40,740 bases of DNA, taken from positions 1 through 40,740 of the forward strand of contig CAJUAN010000023.1 in the NCBI GenBank assembly GCA_910584715.1, given 5' to 3'. The DNA comes from an uncultured Oscillospiraceae bacterium (lineage in GTDB: Bacteria > Bacillota > Clostridia > Oscillospirales > Ruminococcaceae). Below, in pieces: positions 8,517 to 16,922 of this stretch (within the stretch, counting starts at the first letter, position 1; each line of letters opens with the position of its first letter). Made by a program: the position numbers and the translations under genes. The notes beneath the pieces were generated by a model that had not been told where the DNA came from, ran no database searches, and saw only the letters and a list, made by a program, of their open reading frames with translations.

Positions 8517-8545
8517 ATTATACCATATTTTTTCCGAAAATTAAA
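8517..8545 (-). promoter_or_regulatory. Candidate internal promoter upstream of motB
   Basis: On the minus strand a perfect TATAAT (8517-8522) has an upstream TGG, an extended -10 element. A weak TTTAAT lies at -35 (8540-8545) with 17-base spacing. It lies in an AT-rich gap between motA and motB, 43 bases before the TTG start. The extended -10 makes sigma-A activity plausible despite the poor -35. Confidence 0.5.
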
Positions 8546-8631
8546 GCGTATTTCTTAAAAACGGCAACAATTTCGCGACAGATTTTTCGCTGCAATTTTA
8601 GTAATTTTGCACAATAATATGCCGGAAACAA

Positions 8632-9435
8632 TTATTCTCCGTCTCCCGAAGACGCTGAAGACATCTTTTTGGGCTTATGAGTACCGGGAAGCATCATTCT
8701 CAGTTTTTCCTCAACGTAACGCGGGTTAGCGCCCGAAATAATAGCGAGAGTACCCTCTTCAATTATCTGAAGACAAAGTATTTCCTTGTTATGGTTATAC
8801 TTACAAAGGTTTCCTATAGGAGTAAAAATAAGGTGCGCCAGGATACAGCCGTAGAACGTTGTGATAAGGGCTGTTGACATACCTTGACCAAGGGACGACG
8901 CCGAGTTCGGGTCGCTTGGGTCAAGGCTGGCAAGCATGTTGATCAGACCGATAAGGGTACCGATCATACCCATGGCGGGAGCGATAGCCGAACCTCTTAC
9001 CCAAAGTGCGAAATTGCTTTCGTGACGTTCGCATATGAAGTTTATGGAGTCGTCAAGCATGCTCTGAACCTTGTCGGAATCGTTTGCGTCTACGATAAGC
9101 ATAAGAGCCGATTTCATAAACGGATCGGGACAGGCGTTCGCCGACTCTTCAAGGGCAAGGATACCTTTCATACGGGCTGTCTTACAATACTCGACCATAT
9201 CGTTTATGTACTTGTCGGGGTCGTACTTGGTCGGCAAAAAAGCTTCTTTAAGCATTTTCGGTACCTTTGTCAGAACCGACACCGGGTAAATAAACACCAA
9301 TGCGCCTATTGTACCGCCCAGAACGATAGCGACCGAAGCGGGATCCCAGAAGCCGCTGAGCTCACCGCCTGTTGTAATACCCCATACTATAAGTCCAATA
9401 GCAAGGGCAAAGCCTATAATACCGGAAATATTCAT
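8632..9435 (-). CDS. motA: Flagellar stator protein MotA
   Basis: MotA is the ion-channel subunit that pushes on FliG to turn the rotor. The 267-residue product has four membrane segments: two near the N-terminus (about residues 3-21 and 28-50) and two around 145-195. The conserved GMIGTLIGLINMLASLDPS lies at the third. The start is ATG 9435, eight bases after GGAGG; a TTG further upstream overlaps that site and is not used. It follows flbD by about 70 bases and precedes motB. Having motAB inside the large flagellar operon is a clostridial arrangement; in Bacillus subtilis they are elsewhere. Confidence 0.95.
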   Translation of the reverse strand: MNISGIIGFALAIGLIVWGITTGGELSGFWDPASVAIVLGGTIGALVFIYPVSVLTKVPKMLKEAFLPTKYDPDKYINDMVEYCKTARMKGILALEESANACPDPFMKSALMLIVDANDSDKVQSMLDDSINFICERHESNFALWVRGSAIAPAMGMIGTLIGLINMLASLDPSDPNSASSLGQGMSTALITTFYGCILAHLIFTPIGNLCKYNHNKEILCLQIIEEGTLAIISGANPRYVEEKLRMMLPGTHKPKKMSSASSGDGE

Positions 9436-9502
9436 ATAAACTTCCTCCAAAAATTATTTTATATAGAAAGGCAGATTACCTATAAGGTACGCCGTTGCTG
9501 TC

Positions 9503-9697
9503 TCATTTAACGGAGTCGGGAAAGCATTCGCGGCTGTAGTTTCTCGCTTTGCCGATGATCTCCTCTATGGACTCCCTGACAAGATACCTGTGACCGTTCT
9601 GCATGGTTATCACCGTATCGGGAGTCTGCTCGGCTATTTCAATGAACTGTTCGTTCACAAGAAGCTCCGTTCCGTTTATCCTGGTAAGCTGTATCAT
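9503..9697 (-). CDS. flbD: FlbD/SwrD family flagellar protein
   Basis: This 64-residue protein matches the FlbD family, called SwrD in Bacillus subtilis, where it raises stator torque needed for swarming. It begins MIQLTRINGTELLVNEQFIE and contains the typical TPDTVITMQNGHRYLVRES; no membrane segment is seen. The ATG at 9697 follows AAAGGA. It lies between flgE and motAB, the standard place, and the nearness to the stator genes fits the torque role. The family is small and poorly characterised, but this assignment is secure. Confidence 0.93.
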   Translation of the reverse strand: MIQLTRINGTELLVNEQFIEIAEQTPDTVITMQNGHRYLVRESIEEIIGKARNYSRECFPDSVK

Positions 9698-9773
9698 AAT
9701 TATTCCTTTCGGTATATTTTACCATTAATGTACTCTCCGTATCGGAAAAATTAAAATATAAGCTATGACCGGA

Positions 9774-9795
9774 CGGGACAGCCGCAGCCGTCCCG
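9774..9795 (-). other. GC-rich hairpin between flgE and flbD
   Basis: CGGGAC (9774-9779), a 10-base loop, then GTCCCG (9790-9795), with further partial pairing outside (GACC/GGTC). In the transcript it is followed by an AT-rich stretch containing AATTTTT about 25 bases later, too far for a strong terminator. It could partly terminate, or stabilise the upstream hook-gene mRNA relative to the stator genes. Confidence 0.45.
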
Positions 9796-9863
9796 CGGGT
9801 CAAGCTGAGAGAGATTTGATTTACAGTTCAGTAATTACAAATGGGATCCGGGGTCAACTGTCA

Positions 9864-11213
9864 TTATCTCTTGAGGTTTACAAGTTCCTCAAGCATTGAG
9901 TCGGAAGTGGTTATCATTCTTGCGTTAGCCTGATAGCCTCTCTGGGTAACGATCATATCCGAGAATTCGTTCGCCAGGTTTACGTTGGACATTTCAAGGA
10001 ACTTGTTCTTGACCTGACCGGCGCCCTCCGAGTCGGGGTTCTTAATTCCCGCCTCGCCGGAAGCCGTGGAAAGCTCAAAGTTCGTGCCGCCCGCCTCGTT
10101 AAGACCGTCGGGGTTGTCAAATACCGCAAGCTCGATCCTTGCGAGGTACTTGAGGTCGCCGTTGTATGTAACCGAGATCGTACCGTCTTTTCCGACTGTT
10201 ACGGCTCCAACGTCCTTATAGGCAAGCGTTCCCTGAAGCGCGCCGGCCGTATTCGCGGTAGCCTTTGCCGCCGTTAAGGCTGCGTCGTCGGTTGCGGCAA
10301 CCATAGCCGCGTACGGCGTCGCATATGATATCCTTGCGCCGGTTGCATCCTTGATCTCAGCGCCGGTCTTATCGCAGTAATATCTGTAGTTTGCCGCAGC
10401 TACTGTAGCCGCGTCGTCGTTAAGGTTCCTGATGGTATCCTGAAGGTTAACGTACTCCATTTTCTGTTCAACCGTCAGAGCGCCCCATTCGGCGTCGGTT
10501 CCGTCGAAATCATAAACTACGTGTGTGTTTCCCGTCCGATTGCCTTCCGCAGTCACAATAGCGTTCCAGTCATAACCGTACATATAGCCGTACTCGTCTG
10601 TAAATACATTATAGGCTGTCTGGATCAGCTCGTTCATATTGATAGTGTTACGGAAAGTAACATCGCTGGAATTTATACGTCCATCGCCGTTTCTGTCCTT
10701 GATCTGAACGTCCGCCATGGCGTTTTCACTTATAGTACCCACGTTGCGCAGACCCATAAGGGAATTGCGCGAACCGATAACAAAACGGTTGTCGGCGGTA
10801 GCGAGGTTGCCGTAGCTGTCTATGGTGAAATTACCCATACGCGTGAACAGGAGCTCGCGTGTCCTGAGGTCTGCGCTGATGTTCTCGCCGTTGAACGTAG
10901 CCGTCATGAAGAAGCCGTCGCCGTTGATCATCATGTCGTACGTTCTGTTGGTGCTCTGTCCGTTCGACTGGGACATATCCTTGTCAATAGAACCGAGCTG
11001 AACGCCGTAACCTACCTCGGAGGGGTTGTTACCTGCATAAGCCGCTTTACCGCTTGTAGGGCTTACAGCCGTCTGATAGTAAATATCGCGGAAAGTAGCT
11101 CTCATGGTCTTGTAGCCATAGGTATTTACGTTAGCGATATTGTTACCGATAACGTCCATTCTCGTCTGGTGGGTAGTAAGTCCGGAAACACCGGAATAAA
11201 GAGATCTAATCAT
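9864..11213 (-). CDS. flgE: Flagellar hook protein FlgE
   Basis: FlgE polymerises into the hook that joins the basal body to the filament. The 449-residue product has the classic rod/hook N-terminus MIRSLYSGVSGLTTHQTRMD followed by NNIANVNTYGYK, and the matching C-terminal helix NVNLANEFSDMIVTQRGYQA. Residues about 95-230 form a hook-type beta domain (INGDGFFM). A variable Ala/Asp/Thr-rich insert follows (about 225-330). AAAGGAG lies about 13 bases before the ATG at 11213, which is long, but the N-terminal motif fixes the start. It follows flgD and the TIGR02530 gene, as in Bacillus and clostridia. Confidence 0.95.
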   Translation of the reverse strand: MIRSLYSGVSGLTTHQTRMDVIGNNIANVNTYGYKTMRATFRDIYYQTAVSPTSGKAAYAGNNPSEVGYGVQLGSIDKDMSQSNGQSTNRTYDMMINGDGFFMTATFNGENISADLRTRELLFTRMGNFTIDSYGNLATADNRFVIGSRNSLMGLRNVGTISENAMADVQIKDRNGDGRINSSDVTFRNTINMNELIQTAYNVFTDEYGYMYGYDWNAIVTAEGNRTGNTHVVYDFDGTDAEWGALTVEQKMEYVNLQDTIRNLNDDAATVAAANYRYYCDKTGAEIKDATGARISYATPYAAMVAATDDAALTAAKATANTAGALQGTLAYKDVGAVTVGKDGTISVTYNGDLKYLARIELAVFDNPDGLNEAGGTNFELSTASGEAGIKNPDSEGAGQVKNKFLEMSNVNLANEFSDMIVTQRGYQANARMITTSDSMLEELVNLKR

Positions 11214-11371
11214 TTCTAATCAAGCGCTCCTTTAAATAATTTTCACGCCGGCCGAAGCTCCGTCCGTCAAGTCGTTCGGGACGGAACGATTTCCTTTCGG
11301 TCCAATCGTTTTGACCGCCGCCGGCATATATTCTTTTTGTACGGATAAGCTATGCGCCGTCCGCACTTCCG

Positions 11372-11776
11372 TTACATTATAACTGTCGAATCAATGTTTG
11401 TAAAAATGTTTCCCCGCATATCGTCCGCGTTAAGAGTCGTTATGACCTTGTTGTTCCTTACGCTTACCAGAAACGCCGTGGAGTCGATAATTACAAGCGT
11501 ATCGTCGGAACCCTTTTCGCCCGCAAGCTCTACCGCCTTGTTCAGTCTGTCCAGCCTTCCGCTTTCGGAAAGATCTATGTTCCTTTCGGAAATTCTTTCC
11601 ATAGCGTGCTTTGAAAACCTTACGCCGCTGCCGCTCTGGGCTTCAAGCTGTTTTTTCAGCTCTTCGGCAAATCCGCCGCTGTCCGCTGTACCCTTTACAT
11701 CGGTACGCTGACCCGCAGCCTGGCTGCCCGTGGTTACCGACACGCCCCGGAGACTTAAATACTCGCTTATAAGCAT
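11372..11776 (-). CDS. Flagellar operon protein of the TIGR02530 family
   Basis: This is a small protein of unknown function found only between flgD and flgE in Firmicute flagellar operons. The recognisable core is VRFSKHAMERISERNIDLS near the middle, followed by a beta-rich end containing VIIDSTAFLVSVRNNKVITT. The product is 134 residues from ATG 11776, which has AAAGGA 12 bases upstream. An ATG at 11788 would add four residues but directly abuts that site, so I prefer 11776. The N-terminal third is Gly/Ser/Ala-rich and probably unstructured. Its operon position suggests a role in hook assembly, but none is established. Confidence 0.88.
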   Translation of the reverse strand: MLISEYLSLRGVSVTTGSQAAGQRTDVKGTADSGGFAEELKKQLEAQSGSGVRFSKHAMERISERNIDLSESGRLDRLNKAVELAGEKGSDDTLVIIDSTAFLVSVRNNKVITTLNADDMRGNIFTNIDSTVIM

Positions 11777-11803
11777 AGCCGGTATCATTCCTTTTCGGTT
11801 TAA

Positions 11804-13378
11804 TCAAGCCTTGTTTGTACGGAGAAATCTGTTAAAGCTTACTCTGAGCGTCTGATCCAATTCAGACATAGGATCGGAAAAATGTCTTATTGCGCTTTCC
11901 TCGGGTGTAAGCTTTCCGGTAAGTGAACCGGGTTCGATCTTCTTGGAACATATTTCGTCAAGAGTAAGTCTGCCGGACGTGGTAAGCCAGCCCGAATGAC
12001 CGCTTTGCAGAAGTATTTCGACTCTCTGTGTTCCGTCAGCGAACGTAACCACCTCGCCGAGCTGTCCCACGCCGCTGTAGCCTATTTCCGTAACGGGCTT
12101 TCCGCTGCTGGAATGACCTATTACCTCGTCGGTCTTGATCCTTGAGGTTATCGCACGGTTATGAATGAATCTTATGTCGTACATTCTCGTACCCAGACTG
12201 TCCGCCAAAGCAGCCTCTTCCGGATATGCCTCGACCGATATCCTGTGCGGTATGCAGTCTCCCGTGGAAACGCCTTTGCTCGTGGTAACTCCCTTATAGC
12301 CGCCGTAATTGTTATAGCTGTTATAATTGCTGTAATTTGCGTTGTAGTTGTTGGAACTGCTTGCATTTTTTGACTCGGAACCTCTGGAAAGAGTACCGCT
12401 TCCGCTGCCAAGCGTTCTGTCGGAATTCGAGGATACCGTGCCTGTGATTATGCTGTCGTCCGCATAGATGCCCGCGCTGTAATCCGGAACCTCAAGCTCC
12501 ATGATCTCAACATAGTATTCCTCTGTGACATTTCCGGCAAACTGTGCCGCAGATGTTTTCTCGACCGCGGTAACCCCGCCGGCGTCGTCAAGCTCTTTCA
12601 TAAAGGTATCGATAAGCGATTCCGATTTTGCCATATAACCCATAACAGCCGAAGTTTCAGCCTCCGCGGTTTCTGTAACGGTTCCGCCGCTGCTTTCCTC
12701 GCCCTTTGAACCCTCTGTGCCTTCAGTACCGCCTGTGTTTTCAGAACCTTCAGATCCTTCCGTTTTATCGGAATCCTCTTCGCCGGGCTTTTCAACCAGT
12801 TCAATCTTGTCTACCCGAATAAGCTTATCGTTTACGACAACATAGCCGGTTCCGTTCTGATAAAGAATGTTTGTTACAACACCGGTAATTTCGGCGTCGG
12901 AATCTTCAAGCTTGCCCTTTACCGTTTTTCCGATAAGATCCATAAGACCTTTGAAAGTGTAGATATCAACAACATCGGTTACCTTGTCGCTCTTATAGGA
13001 CATTCCGTCGATCATGAGCCAAGGCTCGCCGTTTTTAACGTTGACCGATTCAACCATACCCGTATAAGCGCCGCTTCCGTCGTCAACTGTGACCACCTGA
13101 CCTACCAGGGACGTAGCATAGCTGATGTTGGATTGCTGGGTCATGTTCTTGATACCCTCAAGCATAGAGTACTGAGCCATCTGAGCAAGAACCTCTGAAT
13201 CGTCCATAGGATTGTTGAAGTCCTGGTTCTTCATTTGAGAGACAAGAAGCTGAAGATAGCTGTCAAAGCTCATATAGTTGTTGCTGTCATTTTTTTCCAC
13301 TGTGTTTTTGTCCGGGTCTATGTAGGTGCTGGAGTACTTGCTGTACACTCCGTTGCCTACCTTTAAGCTGTCGTCCAT
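11804..13378 (-). CDS. flgD: Hook capping protein FlgD with a very long C-terminal extension
   Basis: FlgD is the scaffold at the tip of the growing hook. Residues about 36-150 hold the family core: SFDSYLQLLVSQMKNQDFNN, MDDSEVLAQMAQYSMLEGIK and SLVGQVVTVDD. The family is usually about 130-230 residues; this one is 524. Past residue 200 come a Glu/Gly/Ser/Thr-rich acidic segment (about 198-240), a region rich in Ser/Asn/Tyr (about 325-372) and a folded-looking block of about 150 residues that I cannot assign. The ATG at 13378 follows GGGAGG and overlaps the fliK end by 16 bases, so translation is coupled. No frameshift or internal stop suggests an artefact. Confidence 0.9.
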   Translation of the reverse strand: MDDSLKVGNGVYSKYSSTYIDPDKNTVEKNDSNNYMSFDSYLQLLVSQMKNQDFNNPMDDSEVLAQMAQYSMLEGIKNMTQQSNISYATSLVGQVVTVDDGSGAYTGMVESVNVKNGEPWLMIDGMSYKSDKVTDVVDIYTFKGLMDLIGKTVKGKLEDSDAEITGVVTNILYQNGTGYVVVNDKLIRVDKIELVEKPGEEDSDKTEGSEGSENTGGTEGTEGSKGEESSGGTVTETAEAETSAVMGYMAKSESLIDTFMKELDDAGGVTAVEKTSAAQFAGNVTEEYYVEIMELEVPDYSAGIYADDSIITGTVSSNSDRTLGSGSGTLSRGSESKNASSSNNYNANYSNYNSYNNYGGYKGVTTSKGVSTGDCIPHRISVEAYPEEAALADSLGTRMYDIRFIHNRAITSRIKTDEVIGHSSSGKPVTEIGYSGVGQLGEVVTFADGTQRVEILLQSGHSGWLTTSGRLTLDEICSKKIEPGSLTGKLTPEESAIRHFSDPMSELDQTLRVSFNRFLRTNKA

Positions 13379-14991
13379 AGTTTCGCCTCCCTGAATCTGA
13401 TATCGCCGCGATCGGCGCCGATCTCTTCTATTCCGTCAATTTCTCCGTAACCGTCGTTTTCCCCGCGGTAGCCGCGTCCGCTGTCCGCGTCGTTGGAACC
13501 GCCCTGATTCCGCGCAAAGCTGAATCCGTGATCCGTAAAGTTGAGTCCCATCTGTTCAGCCGCGTTTCCCGGCTCAACTACCTGAATGTCCTTCACGTCG
13601 TAATCCCTGCCCGCCAGGCTTTCGCCCAGATAAGCCGCGCGCTGAGTCATGAGCTTGCCGACTTCTTCATACTGAGCCGACATGATAACCGAGACCGCAT
13701 TTGCGTCTTTGACAAGTTTTACCGCAATCTGACCAAGTTCCCTCGGCCTGAGGATAAGCACCAGTTCTTTAACGCCGTCCTTGTCGCCGAATTCGGCGAT
13801 CTCGTCCGTCACAACGTCCTTTACCTGATTTTCCACTGAAAACGCCGTATCCGCGCTCAGCTTTGTTTCGGTATTTTCCGCCGCGATCTCATCGCGTACA
13901 AATATTGTTTGATTTTCTGTTGACGCGCCTGCTGCCATTTCTGCTGCCGTTCCGCTCTCGCTGTCCGACCTGCTTTCTGAACCGCTGTCCTTATTCGCGT
14001 CCGGATTTTCCTCGATACCGGAGCGATCCCCGGCAATTGCCTGCACCGGAATCTCTTCCGTTTCAGTCTCCGGTTCGGAGTACAGCTTTCTCTCAATGTT
14101 GCTTACCTGTTCGGAAGCGTTGTTGATCTTCAGAGCCGTAAAACCCGATCTTGAAGCTATCTTCGGAACCTCCTCGGTTTCGGAAACGACCTCCGCAGCA
14201 AATTCGCTGTAAAGCTTTTCCGCTTCGGGAAGCTTTTCGAGAGCCTCCTGCTCTACTGCCTTTATCGGAGCCTTCATAGCCTCTGCAGCATTTTCCACAG
14301 CCTCGGTCTTTGCGCTGCCGTCCTCAAAAGCAAAGCTTTCAATTTCCTCGGGAGCGATATTCAGCAGAGCCGCCAGAGCGTCCGCCGCCGTTGTTTCGTC
14401 GGTATCCTCATCGCTGACTCCGAGTATCTGCTCAACGATCTTTTCAAGCTCGCCGAGAAGCAGGTCGGGATCGGTCTCCTTTTCCACCTCGGAATCAATC
14501 ATAAGACCCAGCCTGTTCATGATCTCCGCGCCGAGAAGCATATCTTCGGACATATCGTCCTCGTCGGAAAAGCCCGCACTTCCGTCGGTAAGGATCATAA
14601 ACATATCTGTTTTTCTTTCCTCGCCGTCGCTTGAACCTCTCAAAGCGTTAAGAACGGTTTTCAGCAAAAGCTCCAGAGCTTTTTTCACTCCGTCGTCGGC
14701 GTTTTCGATCAGCTTCAGCGCGTCGGAAAATATTCCTTTATCCATTTCCTCATCTGAAGCGTTTTCAACGGTGATATCCGTTCCGTCGGTATTTTCGGCT
14801 GCGTCCGTCTGTGCGTTATGCACATTCTGCACATTCTGTGCGTTAAACACATTCTGCGAAGCAAGTACGTCCGAAAAGTTCATGCCATCGGGAATATCCT
14901 CCCCGTTTGGGAGCTTCCTGCCCGGATTTGCCGAATTAGCCGCAGCAGCCATTGCAGCCGCCTGCAAGTCAAACAAAACCGTATTCGTCAC
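13363..14991 (-). CDS. fliK: Flagellar hook-length control protein FliK
   Basis: FliK measures hook length and triggers the export switch through FlhB. The 542-residue product is mostly acidic, low-complexity and poorly conserved, as FliK N-terminal regions are. Its C-terminal domain (about residues 405-480) is the conserved hook-length domain, with ELVLILRPRELGQIAVKLVK and the following QRAAYLGESLAGRDYDV. Start is GTG 14991, seven bases after a strong GGAGG. It lies between fliJ and flgD and overlaps flgD at the end. At 542 residues it is long, and longer FliK proteins would be expected to correlate with hook length; that is not testable here. Confidence 0.88.
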   Translation of the reverse strand: MTNTVLFDLQAAAMAAAANSANPGRKLPNGEDIPDGMNFSDVLASQNVFNAQNVQNVHNAQTDAAENTDGTDITVENASDEEMDKGIFSDALKLIENADDGVKKALELLLKTVLNALRGSSDGEERKTDMFMILTDGSAGFSDEDDMSEDMLLGAEIMNRLGLMIDSEVEKETDPDLLLGELEKIVEQILGVSDEDTDETTAADALAALLNIAPEEIESFAFEDGSAKTEAVENAAEAMKAPIKAVEQEALEKLPEAEKLYSEFAAEVVSETEEVPKIASRSGFTALKINNASEQVSNIERKLYSEPETETEEIPVQAIAGDRSGIEENPDANKDSGSESRSDSESGTAAEMAAGASTENQTIFVRDEIAAENTETKLSADTAFSVENQVKDVVTDEIAEFGDKDGVKELVLILRPRELGQIAVKLVKDANAVSVIMSAQYEEVGKLMTQRAAYLGESLAGRDYDVKDIQVVEPGNAAEQMGLNFTDHGFSFARNQGGSNDADSGRGYRGENDGYGEIDGIEEIGADRGDIRFREAKLWTTA

Positions 14992-15069
14992 ATTTTTCCC
15001 TCCTTTGCAATAAAATATTTATTTAAAGTGCGAATGCTCCGAAATGAAACGCCCGCGCCTTAAACCGAA

Positions 15070-15510
15070 TTAATTTCTGTAGGTGCTGTTCGTAACATAT
15101 TCCGCGATAAACTGTTCCTCGGCCTTAGCCGCCTTGAAGTTATATTCCTCAAGCTGCTTGCCCTCCAGCTTTTCCAGCGAAGAGACCTCCTTGGTCGCCT
15201 CGATGACCACCGAGAGCTGCCTTTGGACTTTGGTTTCCATTGTCTGTATTGAAGCCTCCAGTTCCTTTATCTGAGCCGAAAGGGTCTGGTGATAGCCCTT
15301 AAAGACGTTGACCTGCATAATGGTCATGCCCTGCGCCGATTTAAGGCAGAACTCCCTGTTGGAACTGCGCAGCTTTTCCTCAAGGGCGCGCTTTTCGTCT
15401 ATGTACTGCTGCTGCTGCCGTCTCAGGTGAGCAAGGTTGTTTTTTTCCCTGTCCAGCACCTGCTGCTTGTAGCCCATGAGCTTGTTCAGTGAAAATTCAA
15501 ATCTTTTCAA
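15070..15510 (-). CDS. fliJ: Flagellar export chaperone FliJ
   Basis: FliJ is a soluble coiled-coil protein that sits in the export ATPase ring and couples it to the FlhA gate. The 146-residue product is almost entirely charged and heptad-like, with a typical start (M)KRFEFSLNKLMGYKQQVLD and no membrane segment. Translation starts at a TTG at 15510, seven bases after GGAGG. It follows fliI by 65 bases, as usual. FliJ conservation is low, so the call uses the N-terminal motif, the coiled coil and the position together. Confidence 0.9.
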   Translation of the reverse strand: MKRFEFSLNKLMGYKQQVLDREKNNLAHLRRQQQQYIDEKRALEEKLRSSNREFCLKSAQGMTIMQVNVFKGYHQTLSAQIKELEASIQTMETKVQRQLSVVIEATKEVSSLEKLEGKQLEEYNFKAAKAEEQFIAEYVTNSTYRN

Positions 15511-15575
15511 GCTAAACCCTCCGGATATAATGTATAGGACTTCTAAATTTTACCCGCGTCCTGTGCTGTACTATT

Positions 15576-16895
15576 TTATTTTATAGCGTTCTTCATCATC
15601 TGAACCGTCTCCTCATAGGAGAATGCCTCGTCTGTCGCCTGCTGCAAAAAGGCGTTTATCTTGTCTATCTTACGCAGAGCCTCGTCCAGCGCCGGATTGG
15701 TGCCCTTCTTATAGGCGCCTATGGAAACGAGGTCGAAGTTGGCGTAGTAGACCGAGAGCAGGTTCCTCATCTTTGAAGCCACGTCTCTCTGCTCTTTATC
15801 GGTTATCTCCGTCATCAGACGGGACACCGACTCCAGTATCTCAATGGCGGGGTAATGGTTCCTCGCCGCTACCTTTCTTGAAAGAATAATGTGTCCGTCG
15901 ATGATTCCGCGGACAGTGTCGGAAATAGGCTCGTTGGTATCGTCGCCCTCCACAAGCACCGTGTAGATGCCCGTAATGGAACCGTTTTCAAAGTTTCCCG
16001 CACGCTCCAGAAGCTTGGGCATTGCCGTGTAAATGGACGGCGTGTAGCCTCTCGCGATAGGAGCCTCTCCCGTGGCGAGACCTATCTCTCTCTGCGCCAT
16101 GGCATAACGGGTAAGCGAGTCCATCATCAGCAGGACGTTCTTGCCCTGATCCTTGAAGTACTCCGCGATAGCCGTAGCCGTCATGGGACATTTATTTCTC
16201 ATCATAGAGGGCTGATCCGATGTGGCGACCACAAGCACGGAACGCGCCATACCCTTTTCGCCCAAGTCCCTCTCGATAAACTCCAGTACCTCTCTGCCGC
16301 GCTCTCCCACAAGAGCGATGACGTTTATGTCCGCCTCGACTTCTCTTGCGATCATGCCCAGCAGCGTGGATTTGCCGACGCCCGAACCCGCGAAAATACC
16401 CATTCTCTGACCTCTGCCGATCGTCAGCAGACCGTCTATAGCCTTTACGCCGAACGGTATTATCTCGTCTATCCTGGGTCTTGTCAGGGGGTTAACGGGC
16501 TCTCCCGCAATGGAGTAGCTTTCCGTCGTCTCTATAGGAGGACCCCCGTCTATTGGCTGACCGATAGCGTTTATGATCCTGCCCACAAGGGCGTCTCCCA
16601 CGCCCACCTGAAGCTGTCTGCCCGTGTTGTCAACGATAGAACCGGGACCGATTCCCTCTATATCGGTATAGGGCATCAGCATTACTTTGCCGTTGTTGAA
16701 GCCCACGACCTCTCCGTAAATGAACCTGTCCAAGACCCTGCCGCCCTCTCCCTTGCGGTAAATGCGGCACACGTCCCCGATGTTCGCTTCGGGACCCGAC
16801 GCTTCAATGGTCATGCCTATTATCTTTTCAATTTTGCCTTGATATCTGAACAGATCCGCCTGTTTGACGGCTTCGCGCACAGCTGCAAAATTCAT
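15576..16895 (-). CDS. fliI: Flagellum-specific ATP synthase FliI
   Basis: FliI is the hexameric ATPase of the flagellar export apparatus. The 439-residue product carries the Walker A motif GSGVGKST at residues 170-177 and the Walker B stretch VLLMMDS with D259. It also has LTRYAMAQREIGLATGEAP, the signature of the F1-beta-related export ATPases. The N-terminal beta domain runs to about residue 95, and the C-terminal end (QATDEAFSYEETVQMM) matches the family. ATG 16895 follows CGGAG. It sits between fliH, its regulator, and fliJ. Everything expected is intact. Confidence 0.97.
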   Translation of the reverse strand: MNFAAVREAVKQADLFRYQGKIEKIIGMTIEASGPEANIGDVCRIYRKGEGGRVLDRFIYGEVVGFNNGKVMLMPYTDIEGIGPGSIVDNTGRQLQVGVGDALVGRIINAIGQPIDGGPPIETTESYSIAGEPVNPLTRPRIDEIIPFGVKAIDGLLTIGRGQRMGIFAGSGVGKSTLLGMIAREVEADINVIALVGERGREVLEFIERDLGEKGMARSVLVVATSDQPSMMRNKCPMTATAIAEYFKDQGKNVLLMMDSLTRYAMAQREIGLATGEAPIARGYTPSIYTAMPKLLERAGNFENGSITGIYTVLVEGDDTNEPISDTVRGIIDGHIILSRKVAARNHYPAIEILESVSRLMTEITDKEQRDVASKMRNLLSVYYANFDLVSIGAYKKGTNPALDEALRKIDKINAFLQQATDEAFSYEETVQMMKNAIK

Positions 16896-16922
16896 ATCGG
16901 TTACTCCGTGTTTTCCGCCGCG

